DNA of 64,000 nt, from positions 62,001 through 126,000 of the forward strand of contig PKRI01000002.1 of NCBI GenBank assembly GCA_017577485.1, written 5' to 3'. This document shows, piece after piece, positions 8,054 to 16,231 of the stretch (position 1 is its first letter; each line of letters opens with the position of its first letter). The stretch is from Bacillota bacterium (GTDB lineage Bacteria; Bacillota; Sulfobacillia; Thermaerobacterales; RSA17). The notes beneath the pieces are model-generated. The model worked only from the letters and a program-made list of their open reading frames with translations, searched no databases and was not told where the DNA came from. The position numbers were made by a program, and so were the translations under genes.

Positions 8054-10507
8054 TCACGACCGCGGGATGGGCCGTTGGGCGGCGTCTCCGGGCGGGTGGG
8101 AGCCTTCCGGCACCGCCTCCGGGGCCAGCCGGGCGGCAGCAGCGGCGCCGAGATACCGGTACCAGCCCATCTCCCGGCGCAGGCCGCGGGCCAGGGCCCG
8201 GGCCGCCTCCCGCGCCCGGAGGGCGGCGCCGGTGCCGGGCCGGCGGTGCGGCGGGCCGAAGGCCGCTTCGTGGTACAGGGCCGTCAGCGCCTCCAGGGGA
8301 GCGGCCAGGGCCGGCCAGAGGCGGGCCGCGGCGCCCACCAGTTCGGCCGGCGTCTGCGCCGCCGGTCGGAGCCAGGGTGTGCCGGGCCGGCCCGGGGCCG
8401 GGGCGGCCCCGTTCGCGGAGGCGCCGGCGGCGCGGGCCGCGGCGGCGGTCACCAGCGCCCGGGCCCGGAGGTAGAGGCGGCCGATCTGCTGGTCCGGAGC
8501 CGCCGCCTGGGCCCGGCGGCGGGCCAGCAGGAGCACCATGCCCGCGAGGCCCGCCGCGGCTGCCAGGGCCGCCGGCCAGGCGGCCGCGGAGCCCGGCGCG
8601 CCGGTCCCGCCGGCAGCAGCGCCGCCGGGCAGGGCGGGCGCCGGCAGGGCGCCCGGCAGGTCCGCCGGCACCGGCACCGGCGGCGTCCCGGGGTCCAGCA
8701 GGTCGGGCGCCGCCGGGCCGTGAGACTCCTCGGGAGCATCGACGCCGGCGGCCGGCGCTCCAGGCGACGGCGGGTAGGCGGGCGTGGGCTCAAAGGTGAG
8801 CCAGCCGTAGCCAGGCATCCAGGCCTCCACCCAGGTGTGGGCCTGGGCTCCCGTCACCACGTAGGTGCCCGGTCCGTCCAGCGGCAGGATGAAGCCCTCC
8901 ACCACCCGGCTGGGGATGCCCACCGCCCGCAGCATCACCATCATGGCCGCGGCGTAGTAGGTGCAGTATCCCGCCTGCAGGTCGAAGAGGAAGTAGTCGA
9001 CGAAGTCCCGGCCCGGCGGCGTGAAGGGCGTGTCGGTGTGATACGGGAACCGCCGCAGGTAGTTCTCGATCAGCAGGGCGGCGTGGTAGGGCGACACGGC
9101 CCCGTCGGTCACCCGGCGGGCCAGGTCCACCACCCGCTGCGGCAGGGCTTCGGGCAGGTCAAGGTACCGGGAGTCCGGGGGCGGGCCGGGATCCGGCAGC
9201 GGCTCCGGTTCCAGGAGCGCCTCCACGTCGGCGGGGGCCAGCCAGGGCACGAACGAGGAGACCCGGTAGAGGGTACCGGACGGAAGCGGGCGGAGGGCGA
9301 ACAGCGATCCATCGGCGTCGGTATAGACCCGCAGCCGGCCCCGGGGGCCCACCCTCCACACCGCGCGGGCCCCGTACAGCACCCGGCCGCTGGGCCCGCG
9401 GACCTCGATCTCCTGTTCCACCCACAGGACCAGCACCCGGGTGGGCAGGTCCACGCTGCCGGTGAAGGGCTGCAGGCGGTTGGGTGAGGCGGCCTCCAGG
9501 GTGGTGCCTGTGTACACGGGCCGGGCCACGCCCCGCAGGTACAGGGTGCCGGGCAGGTCGGCTCGGGCCGACACCGTCACCGCCAGCAGTTCCTGGCCTG
9601 CCGGTCGGAAAGGACCGCCCAGGGTCAGGGGATCCTTGGGCGATCCCTGCCCGACGCCGCCGAAGCCCGCTCCGGGCCCGCGGGCGGTCATGGGAATCAG
9701 GCGCTGGATCCCCTGGTGGAGCAGCGGCACCGGCCGCGGCTCCAGGGCCGGCAGGGCCGCCGCCGTGGTGAGCACCGCCGCCGCCGCGGCGACGGCGCTG
9801 ACCAGGCGCAGCCACCCGCCGGGCCGGGCGCCGGTCCAGGGGGTCGGCGCGGTCCGCATGCCGGCCGGCAGCGCCGTCGTGCCCGATGCCCGCGTGCCGG
9901 CCGCCGGAAGGCCCAGGGCCGGCGCCGACAGCAGCATGGCCGTCGTCAGCCCCAGCAGCGACCGGCGGGCCGCCTCGGGGTCGCCGTAGACCCAGAGGAC
10001 TACCGGTACCGCCACACCGGCCGCGTACCACGCCGGCCAACCGCTGCGCCGGGCGATGACCCGCCACATCCCGCGGCAGTACGCCCAGGCGGCGGCGCTG
10101 AAGAGCAGCACGCCCGTCCCCACCGGCGGCGGCGATGCCGTGCCGTACCAGAAGGAGCGCAGCCAGGCGGCCGTGCCCGCCAGCAGGCCCGGCACCGCCG
10201 CGGCCAGCCGCAGCGGCAGCCACCGGTCGAGCCAGGCGAGCACGGCCAGGACGGCGGCCGTCAGGGCCAGCAGGACTAGGCGGGCCCGTCGTCCCCGTCC
10301 CCACAGGCCCGCCGCCGCAAACAGTCCCGCCAGCGCCGCCGCGCCCCCCGGCCCGCCCGCGGGGATGGCGACGGCCGGGTCCCGCGGCGGCAGCGCCAGC
10401 ACCAGGCCGTCCAGTCCCAGGAACCCGGCCAGAGGCACCAGCACCGCGGCGGCGGCCGCCGCCGGTCCCAGATAGACCAGCACGCGCTCAGCGAACACCG
10501 GGAACAC
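8054..10507 (-). CDS. Membrane transglutaminase-like protein (TgpA type)
   Basis: Large membrane protein of 817 residues. Several N-terminal transmembrane segments (about 1-260) precede an extracytoplasmic transglutaminase-like core and a further membrane segment near 640-660. A C-terminal DUF4129-like region ends near GWYRYLG. The core has the catalytic cysteine in AGYCTYYAA (C515) and histidine in AHTWVEAW (H557). The acidic residue is probably in FEPTPAY, where Glu stands in the expected place. In Pseudomonas the homologue TgpA is essential and sits beside MoxR and DUF58 genes as here; its substrate is not known. The ATG start lies 20 nt inside the DUF58 gene, so they are coupled. Confidence 0.85.
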   Translation of the reverse strand: MFPVFAERVLVYLGPAAAAAAVLVPLAGFLGLDGLVLALPPRDPAVAIPAGGPGGAAALAGLFAAAGLWGRGRRARLVLLALTAAVLAVLAWLDRWLPLRLAAAVPGLLAGTAAWLRSFWYGTASPPPVGTGVLLFSAAAWAYCRGMWRVIARRSGWPAWYAAGVAVPVVLWVYGDPEAARRSLLGLTTAMLLSAPALGLPAAGTRASGTTALPAGMRTAPTPWTGARPGGWLRLVSAVAAAAAVLTTAAALPALEPRPVPLLHQGIQRLIPMTARGPGAGFGGVGQGSPKDPLTLGGPFRPAGQELLAVTVSARADLPGTLYLRGVARPVYTGTTLEAASPNRLQPFTGSVDLPTRVLVLWVEQEIEVRGPSGRVLYGARAVWRVGPRGRLRVYTDADGSLFALRPLPSGTLYRVSSFVPWLAPADVEALLEPEPLPDPGPPPDSRYLDLPEALPQRVVDLARRVTDGAVSPYHAALLIENYLRRFPYHTDTPFTPPGRDFVDYFLFDLQAGYCTYYAAAMMVMLRAVGIPSRVVEGFILPLDGPGTYVVTGAQAHTWVEAWMPGYGWLTFEPTPAYPPSPGAPAAGVDAPEESHGPAAPDLLDPGTPPVPVPADLPGALPAPALPGGAAAGGTGAPGSAAAWPAALAAAAGLAGMVLLLARRRAQAAAPDQQIGRLYLRARALVTAAAARAAGASANGAAPAPGRPGTPWLRPAAQTPAELVGAAARLWPALAAPLEALTALYHEAAFGPPHRRPGTGAALRAREAARALARGLRREMGWYRYLGAAAAARLAPEAVPEGSHPPGDAAQRPIPRS

Positions 10508-11723
10508 CGGCCTCCGGCGGCGTTTCCTGCAGGGCGTCCCACCCCTGCCCGTCGGCCCCCAGGCCCAGCACGGCGATGCCGTGGGCGGCCATCATGTCCC
10601 GCAGGCCGGCCCGAAAGGGTTCCGGCCCCCGGCCGGCGTCGAAGGTTTCGGCCAGCAGGTGCAGCACGATCACGTCGACGCCGCCCCGGCGGATCCGCAG
10701 CAGCAGCCGGGCCAGAGTCCGGTCGAGGCGCGGGGTGATCACCACCAGCGAGGAAGCGGGCGTCAGCGCCGCAGCCTCCCTGGCCAGCCATCGGGCCAGG
10801 GGAACCGTCCCGTCGGGCTGAAGGTCCACCAGGCGCTCCCGCAGTTCCCACAAGTGCCGGCGTCCCCGGCCCGGCGCCAGGCGCACCCGGCGTGAGGACA
10901 ACGCCAGCAGGCCCACCGGCAGGTCGCGGCGCAGCGCGAAGCGGGCGATGCCCAGGGCCAGCGAAGCGGCCGTTTCGTCGGTGCAGCGGCCCCCCGTCCC
11001 GGCCTGCACGGCCTGCTGCATGTCCAGCACCAGCATGATCTCGGTGGAGGCCCGCAGTTCGAATTCCTTGACGTGCAGTTCACCCCGCCGGGCCGAGGCC
11101 TTCCAGTGGATGAAGCGGGGGGAATCGCCCGGCACCATGGGCCGCACGTCGGCGATGCTGGTGGGATCCTGGTGCGCCCGCAGGCGGGTGGGGACGCGGC
11201 CGAAGGGCTGCCGGCAGCGCAGGGGCAGGCTGGTCACCCGGGCCTCCCGGGGGTAGACCACGAAGCGCCGGCCGCCGTGGACGCGGCGGCGGATCTCGAA
11301 GAGGCCGAAGGGGTCGCCGAAGGCCACCTCCACGGGGCCTGCCCGGTACCGGCCGCGGCGATCCAGGACCAGCGTCCGGGTGAGGCGCCGCTCGGCGAAG
11401 GGGCCCAGGGCCATCGGCTGCGGCGGCGCGGCCGGCGGGTCCAGGCCGCTGCGGTCCGCCAGTTCCAGGCGCGGCACCGGCAGCGGGCCCTGGTTCTCCA
11501 CGTACAGGGTGATGGGGGCCTGGTCCCCCACGGTGAAGCGGCGGCCCTCGGCGGACAGGGTCACCGACAGCGTGCGGCCCAGGAGCCAGGTCCACACCCA
11601 GGCCAGCAGCAGGGTGCCGCTCGTCACGTAAGCCGTCAGCGATGGGAACGGGCCGCCGGCGTTGACGCCGAAAAGAACGGCCGCCAGGGCCAGCAGCAGG
11701 AAGGTGGGGCTGCGCAGCCTCAC
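10488..11723 (-). CDS. DUF58 domain protein
   Basis: Protein of 411 residues with two N-terminal hydrophobic segments (about 8-50), a beta-rich region, and the DUF58 signature MVPGDSPRFIHWKASARRGE followed by a VWA-like fold (EIMLVLDMQQAV). DUF58 proteins are regular partners of MoxR ATPases and transglutaminase-like membrane proteins, and are thought to act in envelope assembly or metal-dependent protein activation. It overlaps moxR by 4 nt and the transglutaminase gene by 20 nt, making a compact three-gene operon. The family is clear; the process it serves is not. Confidence 0.88.
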   Translation of the reverse strand: MRLRSPTFLLLALAAVLFGVNAGGPFPSLTAYVTSGTLLLAWVWTWLLGRTLSVTLSAEGRRFTVGDQAPITLYVENQGPLPVPRLELADRSGLDPPAAPPQPMALGPFAERRLTRTLVLDRRGRYRAGPVEVAFGDPFGLFEIRRRVHGGRRFVVYPREARVTSLPLRCRQPFGRVPTRLRAHQDPTSIADVRPMVPGDSPRFIHWKASARRGELHVKEFELRASTEIMLVLDMQQAVQAGTGGRCTDETAASLALGIARFALRRDLPVGLLALSSRRVRLAPGRGRRHLWELRERLVDLQPDGTVPLARWLAREAAALTPASSLVVITPRLDRTLARLLLRIRRGGVDVIVLHLLAETFDAGRGPEPFRAGLRDMMAAHGIAVLGLGADGQGWDALQETPPEAGVPGVR

Positions 11724-12688
11724 CGGCGGGCCTGCCGGCCCGCCCCCGGCTGAGGCATGGGGACCGGCACGCGCTGGAGGATCTCCCGGATGATGCTCCG
11801 GGCGTCCTGGTCTTCCCAGCGGGCCTCGGGCTGCAGGATGATGCGGTGGGCCAGGACCGGTTCCGCCAGGCGCTTGACGTCGTCGGGCAGGACGTAGTCG
11901 CGGCCGTCGGCGGCCGCCGACGCCCGCGCCAGCTCCAGCAGGTTGAGGCTGGCGCGGGGACTGGCCCCCAGGTACACCTGCGGGTGGCGCCGGGTGGCCT
12001 CAGCCAGGCGCACCACGTAGTCGGCCACGGCATCGGCTGCGTGGACCTGCGCCACCGCCGCCTGGGCGGCCAGGACCTCCCCGGCGTCGGCCACCGGCTC
12101 CACCTGGTCCGCGGGCCGGCGCCCGGCGTGGAGGCGCAGCATCAGGCGCTCGCTGGCGGGGTCGGGATAGCCCAGGTTGACCTGCAGGGCGAACCGGTCC
12201 AGCTGCGACTCGGGCAGCGGGAACGTGCCTTCGTATTCGATGGGATTCTGGGTGGCCAGCACCAGGAAGGGCCGGGGCAGCAGGTGGGTATCGCCGTCCA
12301 CCGTCACCTGGCCTTCCTCCATGGCCTCCAGCAGCGCCGACTGGGTCTTGGGGGAGGTGCGGTTGATCTCGTCGGCCAGCACCACCTGGGCCATGATGGG
12401 CCCGGGGCGGAAGCGGAAGGCTCCGGTGGCCGGGTCGTAGACGTTGACGCCGGTGATGTCGGAGGGCAGCAGGTCGGGCGTGAACTGGATCCGCTGGAAG
12501 CGCAGGCCCAGGGCCCGGGCCAGGGTGCGGACCAGTGTGGTCTTGCCCACCCCGGGGACGTCCTCGATCAGCACGTGGCGGCCGGCCAGCAGGGCCAGCA
12601 GCAGCAGTCGGATCTCCCAGGCCTTGCCCAGGATCACCTCACCGACCCGTTTCGACACCCGGTCGACCAGGGACCTGACGTCGTGCAC
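11720..12688 (-). CDS. MoxR-family AAA+ ATPase
   Basis: Chaperone-like AAA+ ATPase of 322 residues. The Walker A site is DVPGVGKTTL (residues 43-52), Walker B is VVLADEINR (D106, E107), and a sensor region is at ATQNPIEYEGTFPLPESQ. The start is the GTG at 12688, preceded by GGAGGTGG at good spacing. The frame stays open to 12835, but that part is antisense to the tRNA-Sec gene and is not coding. First gene of the operon with the DUF58 and transglutaminase genes, and divergent from the tRNA. Confidence 0.92.
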   Translation of the reverse strand: MHDVRSLVDRVSKRVGEVILGKAWEIRLLLLALLAGRHVLIEDVPGVGKTTLVRTLARALGLRFQRIQFTPDLLPSDITGVNVYDPATGAFRFRPGPIMAQVVLADEINRTSPKTQSALLEAMEEGQVTVDGDTHLLPRPFLVLATQNPIEYEGTFPLPESQLDRFALQVNLGYPDPASERLMLRLHAGRRPADQVEPVADAGEVLAAQAAVAQVHAADAVADYVVRLAEATRRHPQVYLGASPRASLNLLELARASAAADGRDYVLPDDVKRLAEPVLAHRIILQPEARWEDQDARSIIREILQRVPVPMPQPGAGRQARR

Positions 12689-12751
12689 CGGCCACCTCCG
12701 TGGGCCCCGCTGCTGGCCGGGCCGTCGGGGCTCTGCTAACATGTTGGACGC

Positions 12752-12847
12752 GGGAGCAGGAGGATGGCTGGTGCTGCCCCCGGACTTCAAATCCGGTGGG
12801 GGGCGCGGGGCGTCCCCGGTGGGTTCGATTCCCACATGCTCCCGCCA
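12752..12847 (+). tRNA. selC: tRNA-Sec (anticodon TCA)
   Basis: A 96-nt gene with encoded CCA. The acceptor GGGAGCA pairs with TGCTCCC (12837-12843) and the discriminator is G. The anticodon stem CCGG/CCGG encloses ACTTCAAAT, with TCA at 12787-12789. There is a long variable arm and a T-arm GTGGG-TTCGATT-CCCAC. The layout matches bacterial selenocysteine tRNAs, including the CTTCAAATC loop. It means UGA is read as selenocysteine somewhere in the genome. The selA, selB and selD genes are not in this window. Confidence 0.95.
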
Positions 12848-13070
12848 GCTTTTTGCCCCGGCGCGGGCTGCCGCTCCCCCTGTTCCCGGTTTTTTCCGCC
12901 GCCAGTGCCTTTAAACGCCGGCCCGTCCACATCCTGCCGCGGGAATCCTGCCCACGGTTCCGCCGATCTTCCGGCGATCAGGTCCAACCCTGGCAGCAGG
13001 TTCCATCACGCCAGGCACGAAAACAAAATTTGGCCATGAGGGGTGGCCCATCGGTCGGGGGTGGGGAGTT

Positions 13071-13817
13071 GTGGAGGTCGGCTTCCGCTGCGGGATGGGC
13101 ACCGGCGTGTGCCCGGTTCCGGCGCCCGTCCTGCACCGCCTGGAGCCGCACGCCCACGTACACCGCTTCGCCTGCGGTCAGCGGGTCCAGCCGGCCGGCC
13201 CGACGGGAGATCACTTGCATTACGTCCGCAGGGGGCGTGTGCGGGCGGTCCTGCACGGGCCGGGCGGCCAGGACAAGATCCTGGCCATCCTGGACCAGGG
13301 TGCGCTGATCGGCGACGGCGGCATCCTGCACTGGTCGGGTCCCAGCGTGTCCTATTATGCGGCCGAGCTGACCGAGACCTGGTCGTGGCCGCGGTCGTTC
13401 ATCCTGGACCTGCTGCGGGTCGACTCCGAACTGGCCATGTACGTGATGGCGTCGCTGTCGCGAAAGGTTCAGGTGCTGGTGGCCCAGATCCACGCGCTGA
13501 CCTTCGCCGACGCCGGTGAGCGGGTGGTGCGGACCTTCATCAACCTGGCGCGGCTGTACGGCGAGCCCACCGGCGACGGCACGGTGCGCATCGGGCTGCG
13601 GCTGACCCAGGCCGACGTGGGCGAGATGGCCAACGCCAGCCGCGTCACGGTCAACAAGGTGTTCCAGTGCCTGAAAAGCGAGGACCTGATGTCCAAGCGC
13701 GCCGGGTACTTCATCGTCCACGACATGAACCGGCTGTCGCGCTGCACCGCTGCGGGCGTGCTGCCCGCGGTCAGGCGGCTGCCGCGGCGCCGCCTGCCGG
13801 AACTCAGGAGGTCATGA
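13071..13817 (+). CDS. Crp/Fnr-family transcriptional regulator
   Basis: Regulator of 248 residues with an N-terminal cyclic-nucleotide-binding-type beta-barrel (about 20-125: HYVRRGRVRAVL, LDQGALIGDGG). A dimerisation helix follows, then a winged helix with LTQADVGEMANASRVTVNKV (about 180-200). It lacks a four-cysteine Fnr cluster, so iron-sulfur oxygen sensing is unlikely; the ligand is unknown. The GTG at 13071 is the first reasonable start, but the ATG at 13095 is possible. Its 3' end overlaps the convergent DUF6514-like gene by 14 nt. Confidence 0.82.
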   Translation: MEVGFRCGMGTGVCPVPAPVLHRLEPHAHVHRFACGQRVQPAGPTGDHLHYVRRGRVRAVLHGPGGQDKILAILDQGALIGDGGILHWSGPSVSYYAAELTETWSWPRSFILDLLRVDSELAMYVMASLSRKVQVLVAQIHALTFADAGERVVRTFINLARLYGEPTGDGTVRIGLRLTQADVGEMANASRVTVNKVFQCLKSEDLMSKRAGYFIVHDMNRLSRCTAAGVLPAVRRLPRRRLPELRRS

Positions 13818-14160
13818 GGGTCCTGGGTGCGCCGGGGATCCTGGACCCGGCTTCACCCAGGGGGAGCGGGGATCCCGCCTGCCGCAGGTCGTGAACCACC
13901 TCGGGCAGGTGGACGGGCGACACCTGTCCGATCCCGGCCAGCAGGTGGAAGACGGCCACGGCCTGGTCCAGATGAGACGCCACCACCGGGCTCACCTCCA
14001 GTTCCTCGCGGCGGCCGGACCTGCGGTAAGCGCACACGAAGTAGAAACGGCGGCCGGTTCCCGTGGCCATGGCCAGGAGGCTGTACAATCCCGTGCAGCC
14101 GCGGCCCGGGACCGGCCTCGCTGGTCTGGACAGGACCACGTACGGCGTGGGCGGTTTCAT
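13804..14160 (-). CDS. DUF6514-like small protein
   Basis: Protein of 118 residues. The core resembles a small family seen in spore-forming Bacillota (DUF6514): YSLLAMATGTGRRFYFVC, then a variable stretch, then GQVSPVHLPEVVHDL near the C-terminus. The function of that family is not known to me. No signal peptide or membrane segment is visible. The ATG at 14160 has GGAGTG upstream, and a TATAAT lies about 45 nt before it. The last 20 residues are poorly conserved-looking and overlap the end of the Crp/Fnr gene. The coding call is fairly sure; the family name is a moderate guess. Confidence 0.6.
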   Translation of the reverse strand: MKPPTPYVVLSRPARPVPGRGCTGLYSLLAMATGTGRRFYFVCAYRRSGRREELEVSPVVASHLDQAVAVFHLLAGIGQVSPVHLPEVVHDLRQAGSPLPLGEAGSRIPGAPRTLMTS

Positions 14161-14203
14161 GGGGCTTCACTCCGTTCACCGGGCATGGTGGGTGTTGGAA
14201 GAA

Positions 14204-14209
14204 ATTATA
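14204..14209 (-). promoter_or_regulatory. -10 element (TATAAT) for the DUF6514-like gene
   Basis: A perfect TATAAT on the minus strand, standing out in GC-rich DNA 44 nt upstream of the ATG. The expected -35 region (CTGCGG) is weak. Confidence 0.45.
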
Positions 14210-14286
14210 AGCGGCGCCCTGGGCCGCCGCAGTTAAGGGCTTTTCAGAAGCGTTGGCGATTCGGCAAGACCTGTAGCCGGGCTGTC

Positions 14287-14308
14287 GACCGCCGCCCTGG
14301 CGGCGGTC
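14287..14308. repeat. GC-rich palindrome
   Basis: GACCGCCGCC and GGCGGCGGTC are separated by two bases, giving a near-perfect 22-nt hairpin between the divergent DUF6514-like and SASP genes. It may be a transcript-end or leader structure; nothing decides this. A 10-bp direct repeat GGTTACGGGA follows at 14355 and 14371. Confidence 0.4.
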
Positions 14309-14415
14309 ACGGCATGTCCCCCGGCGGCCCGGCGGCGCGGGTCAGGACCGCCGTGGTTACGGGAGCCCGGGGTTACGGGACGGCGGCGCGGGCAAAATAC
14401 GGCAGGGGTGGTTTG

Positions 14416-14667
14416 ATGGCCCGACGTTGGCCCCGGCGGTACCAGCGCCGGCTGACCAGCCGTCCGGACCCGCTCTACCCGCTGAAGGTGAAGATCGCCA
14501 TGGACCTGGGGCTCCTGGAGAAGGCGCGACGGCTCGGCTGGGGCAACCTCAGTTCCGCCGAGACGGGACGGGTCGGCGGCTGGATGACGCGGCTCTACGG
14601 CCGGACCCCGCCCCGGTCCCTGCGCCTCTGGCCGGGCCAGCCGCGCCGCCGGCGCCAGGCCCGCTGA
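14416..14667 (+). CDS. Alpha/beta-type small acid-soluble spore protein
   Basis: Small DNA-binding spore protein of 83 residues. The family pattern is clear: LKVKIAMDLGLLEKARRLGW followed by GNLSSAETGRVGGWMTR. That covers the first helix, the turn and the second helix with the GG germination-protease region. Flanks are unusually basic (MARRWPRRYQRR and a C-terminal RRRRQAR). These proteins coat and protect spore DNA. The ATG at 14416 has a modest AGGGG site. Presumably read by sigma-G in the forespore, but no clear sigma-G promoter was found. Confidence 0.82.
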   Translation: MARRWPRRYQRRLTSRPDPLYPLKVKIAMDLGLLEKARRLGWGNLSSAETGRVGGWMTRLYGRTPPRSLRLWPGQPRRRRQAR

Positions 14668-14894
14668 CACCGGCCCTGAAACCGCCGATTGGCCCGCTCC
14701 CAGTGCGGCCGCCCGGCCTGATTGTCGAAATTCCGCCGGCACACAGGATGTCACGGCCCACCGGCCAACCATAATCACCGTCGCCCGGGGACGGCGGCGG
14801 CCGCCGCCTCTGCCCTACTCTGCCCTGCGCGGGGATTTCCCGGGAAATACGTCGGTGAAGGGCGAACCAGGGTCGACAGCGGAGGTGTCTCGTC

Positions 14895-16109
14895 GTGGCG
14901 GAACAGGACCGGGCCGGGGCCGCACGGTTGGCCGGGCGTGTGGGGCGGATGGCCCCTTCGCCCACCGTCAGCCTCGACAGCCGCGTCAAGGAACTGCGCA
15001 GCCAGGGAGTCGACATCGTCAATTTCACGGCAGGGGAACCCGACTTTCCAACGCCTGAACCGGTGAAAGAGGCGGCCCGGGCCGGCCTCAAAGCCGAGTT
15101 GACCAAGTATGCACCGGTGGCCGGTACGCCCGACCTGCGGCGCGCCGTGGCCGACAAGCTGGCCCGGGAGAACGGGCTCAGCTACGACCCGGCCGAGATC
15201 GTGGTCAGCTTCGGGGGCAAGCACTCGCTGTACAACGCTTTCATGGTGCTGTGCGACCCCGGGGATGAAGTCATCATCCCTGCGCCCTACTGGGTATCCT
15301 ACCCAGAGCAGGCGAAGCTGGCAGGCGGCGAGCCCGTCTTCGTGCCCACGGACCCGGACCGCGGCTTCCACCTGGATCTGGACGCCCTGGCCCGGGCGGT
15401 GACCCCCAGGACCCGGGCCATCGTGCTCAACAGCCCCAGCAACCCCACGGGCGCCGTCCTCAGCCGCCAGGAGATCGAGGCCGTGGCGGACCTGGCCCGG
15501 CGCCACGACCTGTGGGTGATCAGCGACGAGATCTACGAGCACCTGGTCTATGACGGGCGGGAGCACGTTTCCATCGCGGGCCTGGAGGGGATGAAGGAGC
15601 GCACGATCCTGGTCAACGGCCTATCCAAGGCCTTCGCCATGACCGGGTGGCGGGTGGGCTACGCCGCCGCGCCGAGGCCGGTGGCCGAGGCCATGACCGC
15701 CTTCCAGGGCCACGTCACCCACGGCCTGCCCGGGTTCATCCAGGCCGCCGCGGTGGCCGCCCTGCAGAGCCCGCCCGAGACGGTGCAGGCCATGGTCAGG
15801 GAGTACGACCGGCGCCGGCGCTACGTGGTGGAGCGCCTGCGGTCCATGCCTGGCGTGCGCTGCGCGGAGCCTGAGGGTGCCTTCTACGCCTTCCTGGACA
15901 TCAGCGCGCTGCTGGGCCGGCAGGCGGGCATCGAGACCGACATGGACCTGGCCTCGCACCTGCTGGAGGAAGGACGGGTGGCGGTGGTGCCGGGCACCGG
16001 CTTCGGGTGGCCGGGGGCCCTGCGCCTGTCCTACGCCACCTCCATGGAGCAGCTGCAGGAGGGCCTGGACCGCATGGAGCGGGTGTTCCGGGCGCTGGCG
16101 GGCGCCTGA
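14895..16109 (+). CDS. Pyridoxal-phosphate aminotransferase (aspartate type)
   Basis: Class I/II aminotransferase of 404 residues, closest in pattern to the Bacillus/Thermus AspB group that transfers the amino group of aspartate to 2-oxoglutarate. Visible motifs: NFTAGEPDFPTPEPV, KYAPVAGTPDLRRAV, the NSPSNPTGAV loop, ISDEIYEHLVY, and the PLP lysine K245 in NGLSKAFAMTGWRVG. The GTG start at 14895 has GGAGG nine bases upstream. It is probably monocistronic; murD begins 122 nt later. Substrate choice cannot be settled from sequence. Confidence 0.9.
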   Translation: MAEQDRAGAARLAGRVGRMAPSPTVSLDSRVKELRSQGVDIVNFTAGEPDFPTPEPVKEAARAGLKAELTKYAPVAGTPDLRRAVADKLARENGLSYDPAEIVVSFGGKHSLYNAFMVLCDPGDEVIIPAPYWVSYPEQAKLAGGEPVFVPTDPDRGFHLDLDALARAVTPRTRAIVLNSPSNPTGAVLSRQEIEAVADLARRHDLWVISDEIYEHLVYDGREHVSIAGLEGMKERTILVNGLSKAFAMTGWRVGYAAAPRPVAEAMTAFQGHVTHGLPGFIQAAAVAALQSPPETVQAMVREYDRRRRYVVERLRSMPGVRCAEPEGAFYAFLDISALLGRQAGIETDMDLASHLLEEGRVAVVPGTGFGWPGALRLSYATSMEQLQEGLDRMERVFRALAGA

Positions 16110-16231
16110 AGGTCCGGGCGGTAATGAGGCGGTGGGTTCCGGGCGGCCGCGCGGGCGGCCGCCCGCGCCTGCCGTGAGGCGCCCAGCGGCGCTGCGTCGT
16201 CATCCGGCGTCGTGGTGAAGGGTGGTCGGCG

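Noticed and set aside
12689..12835. N-terminal extension of the MoxR gene
   Set aside because: It runs through the antisense of the tRNA-Sec gene, while the GTG at 12688 has a good ribosome site and gives a normal MoxR start.
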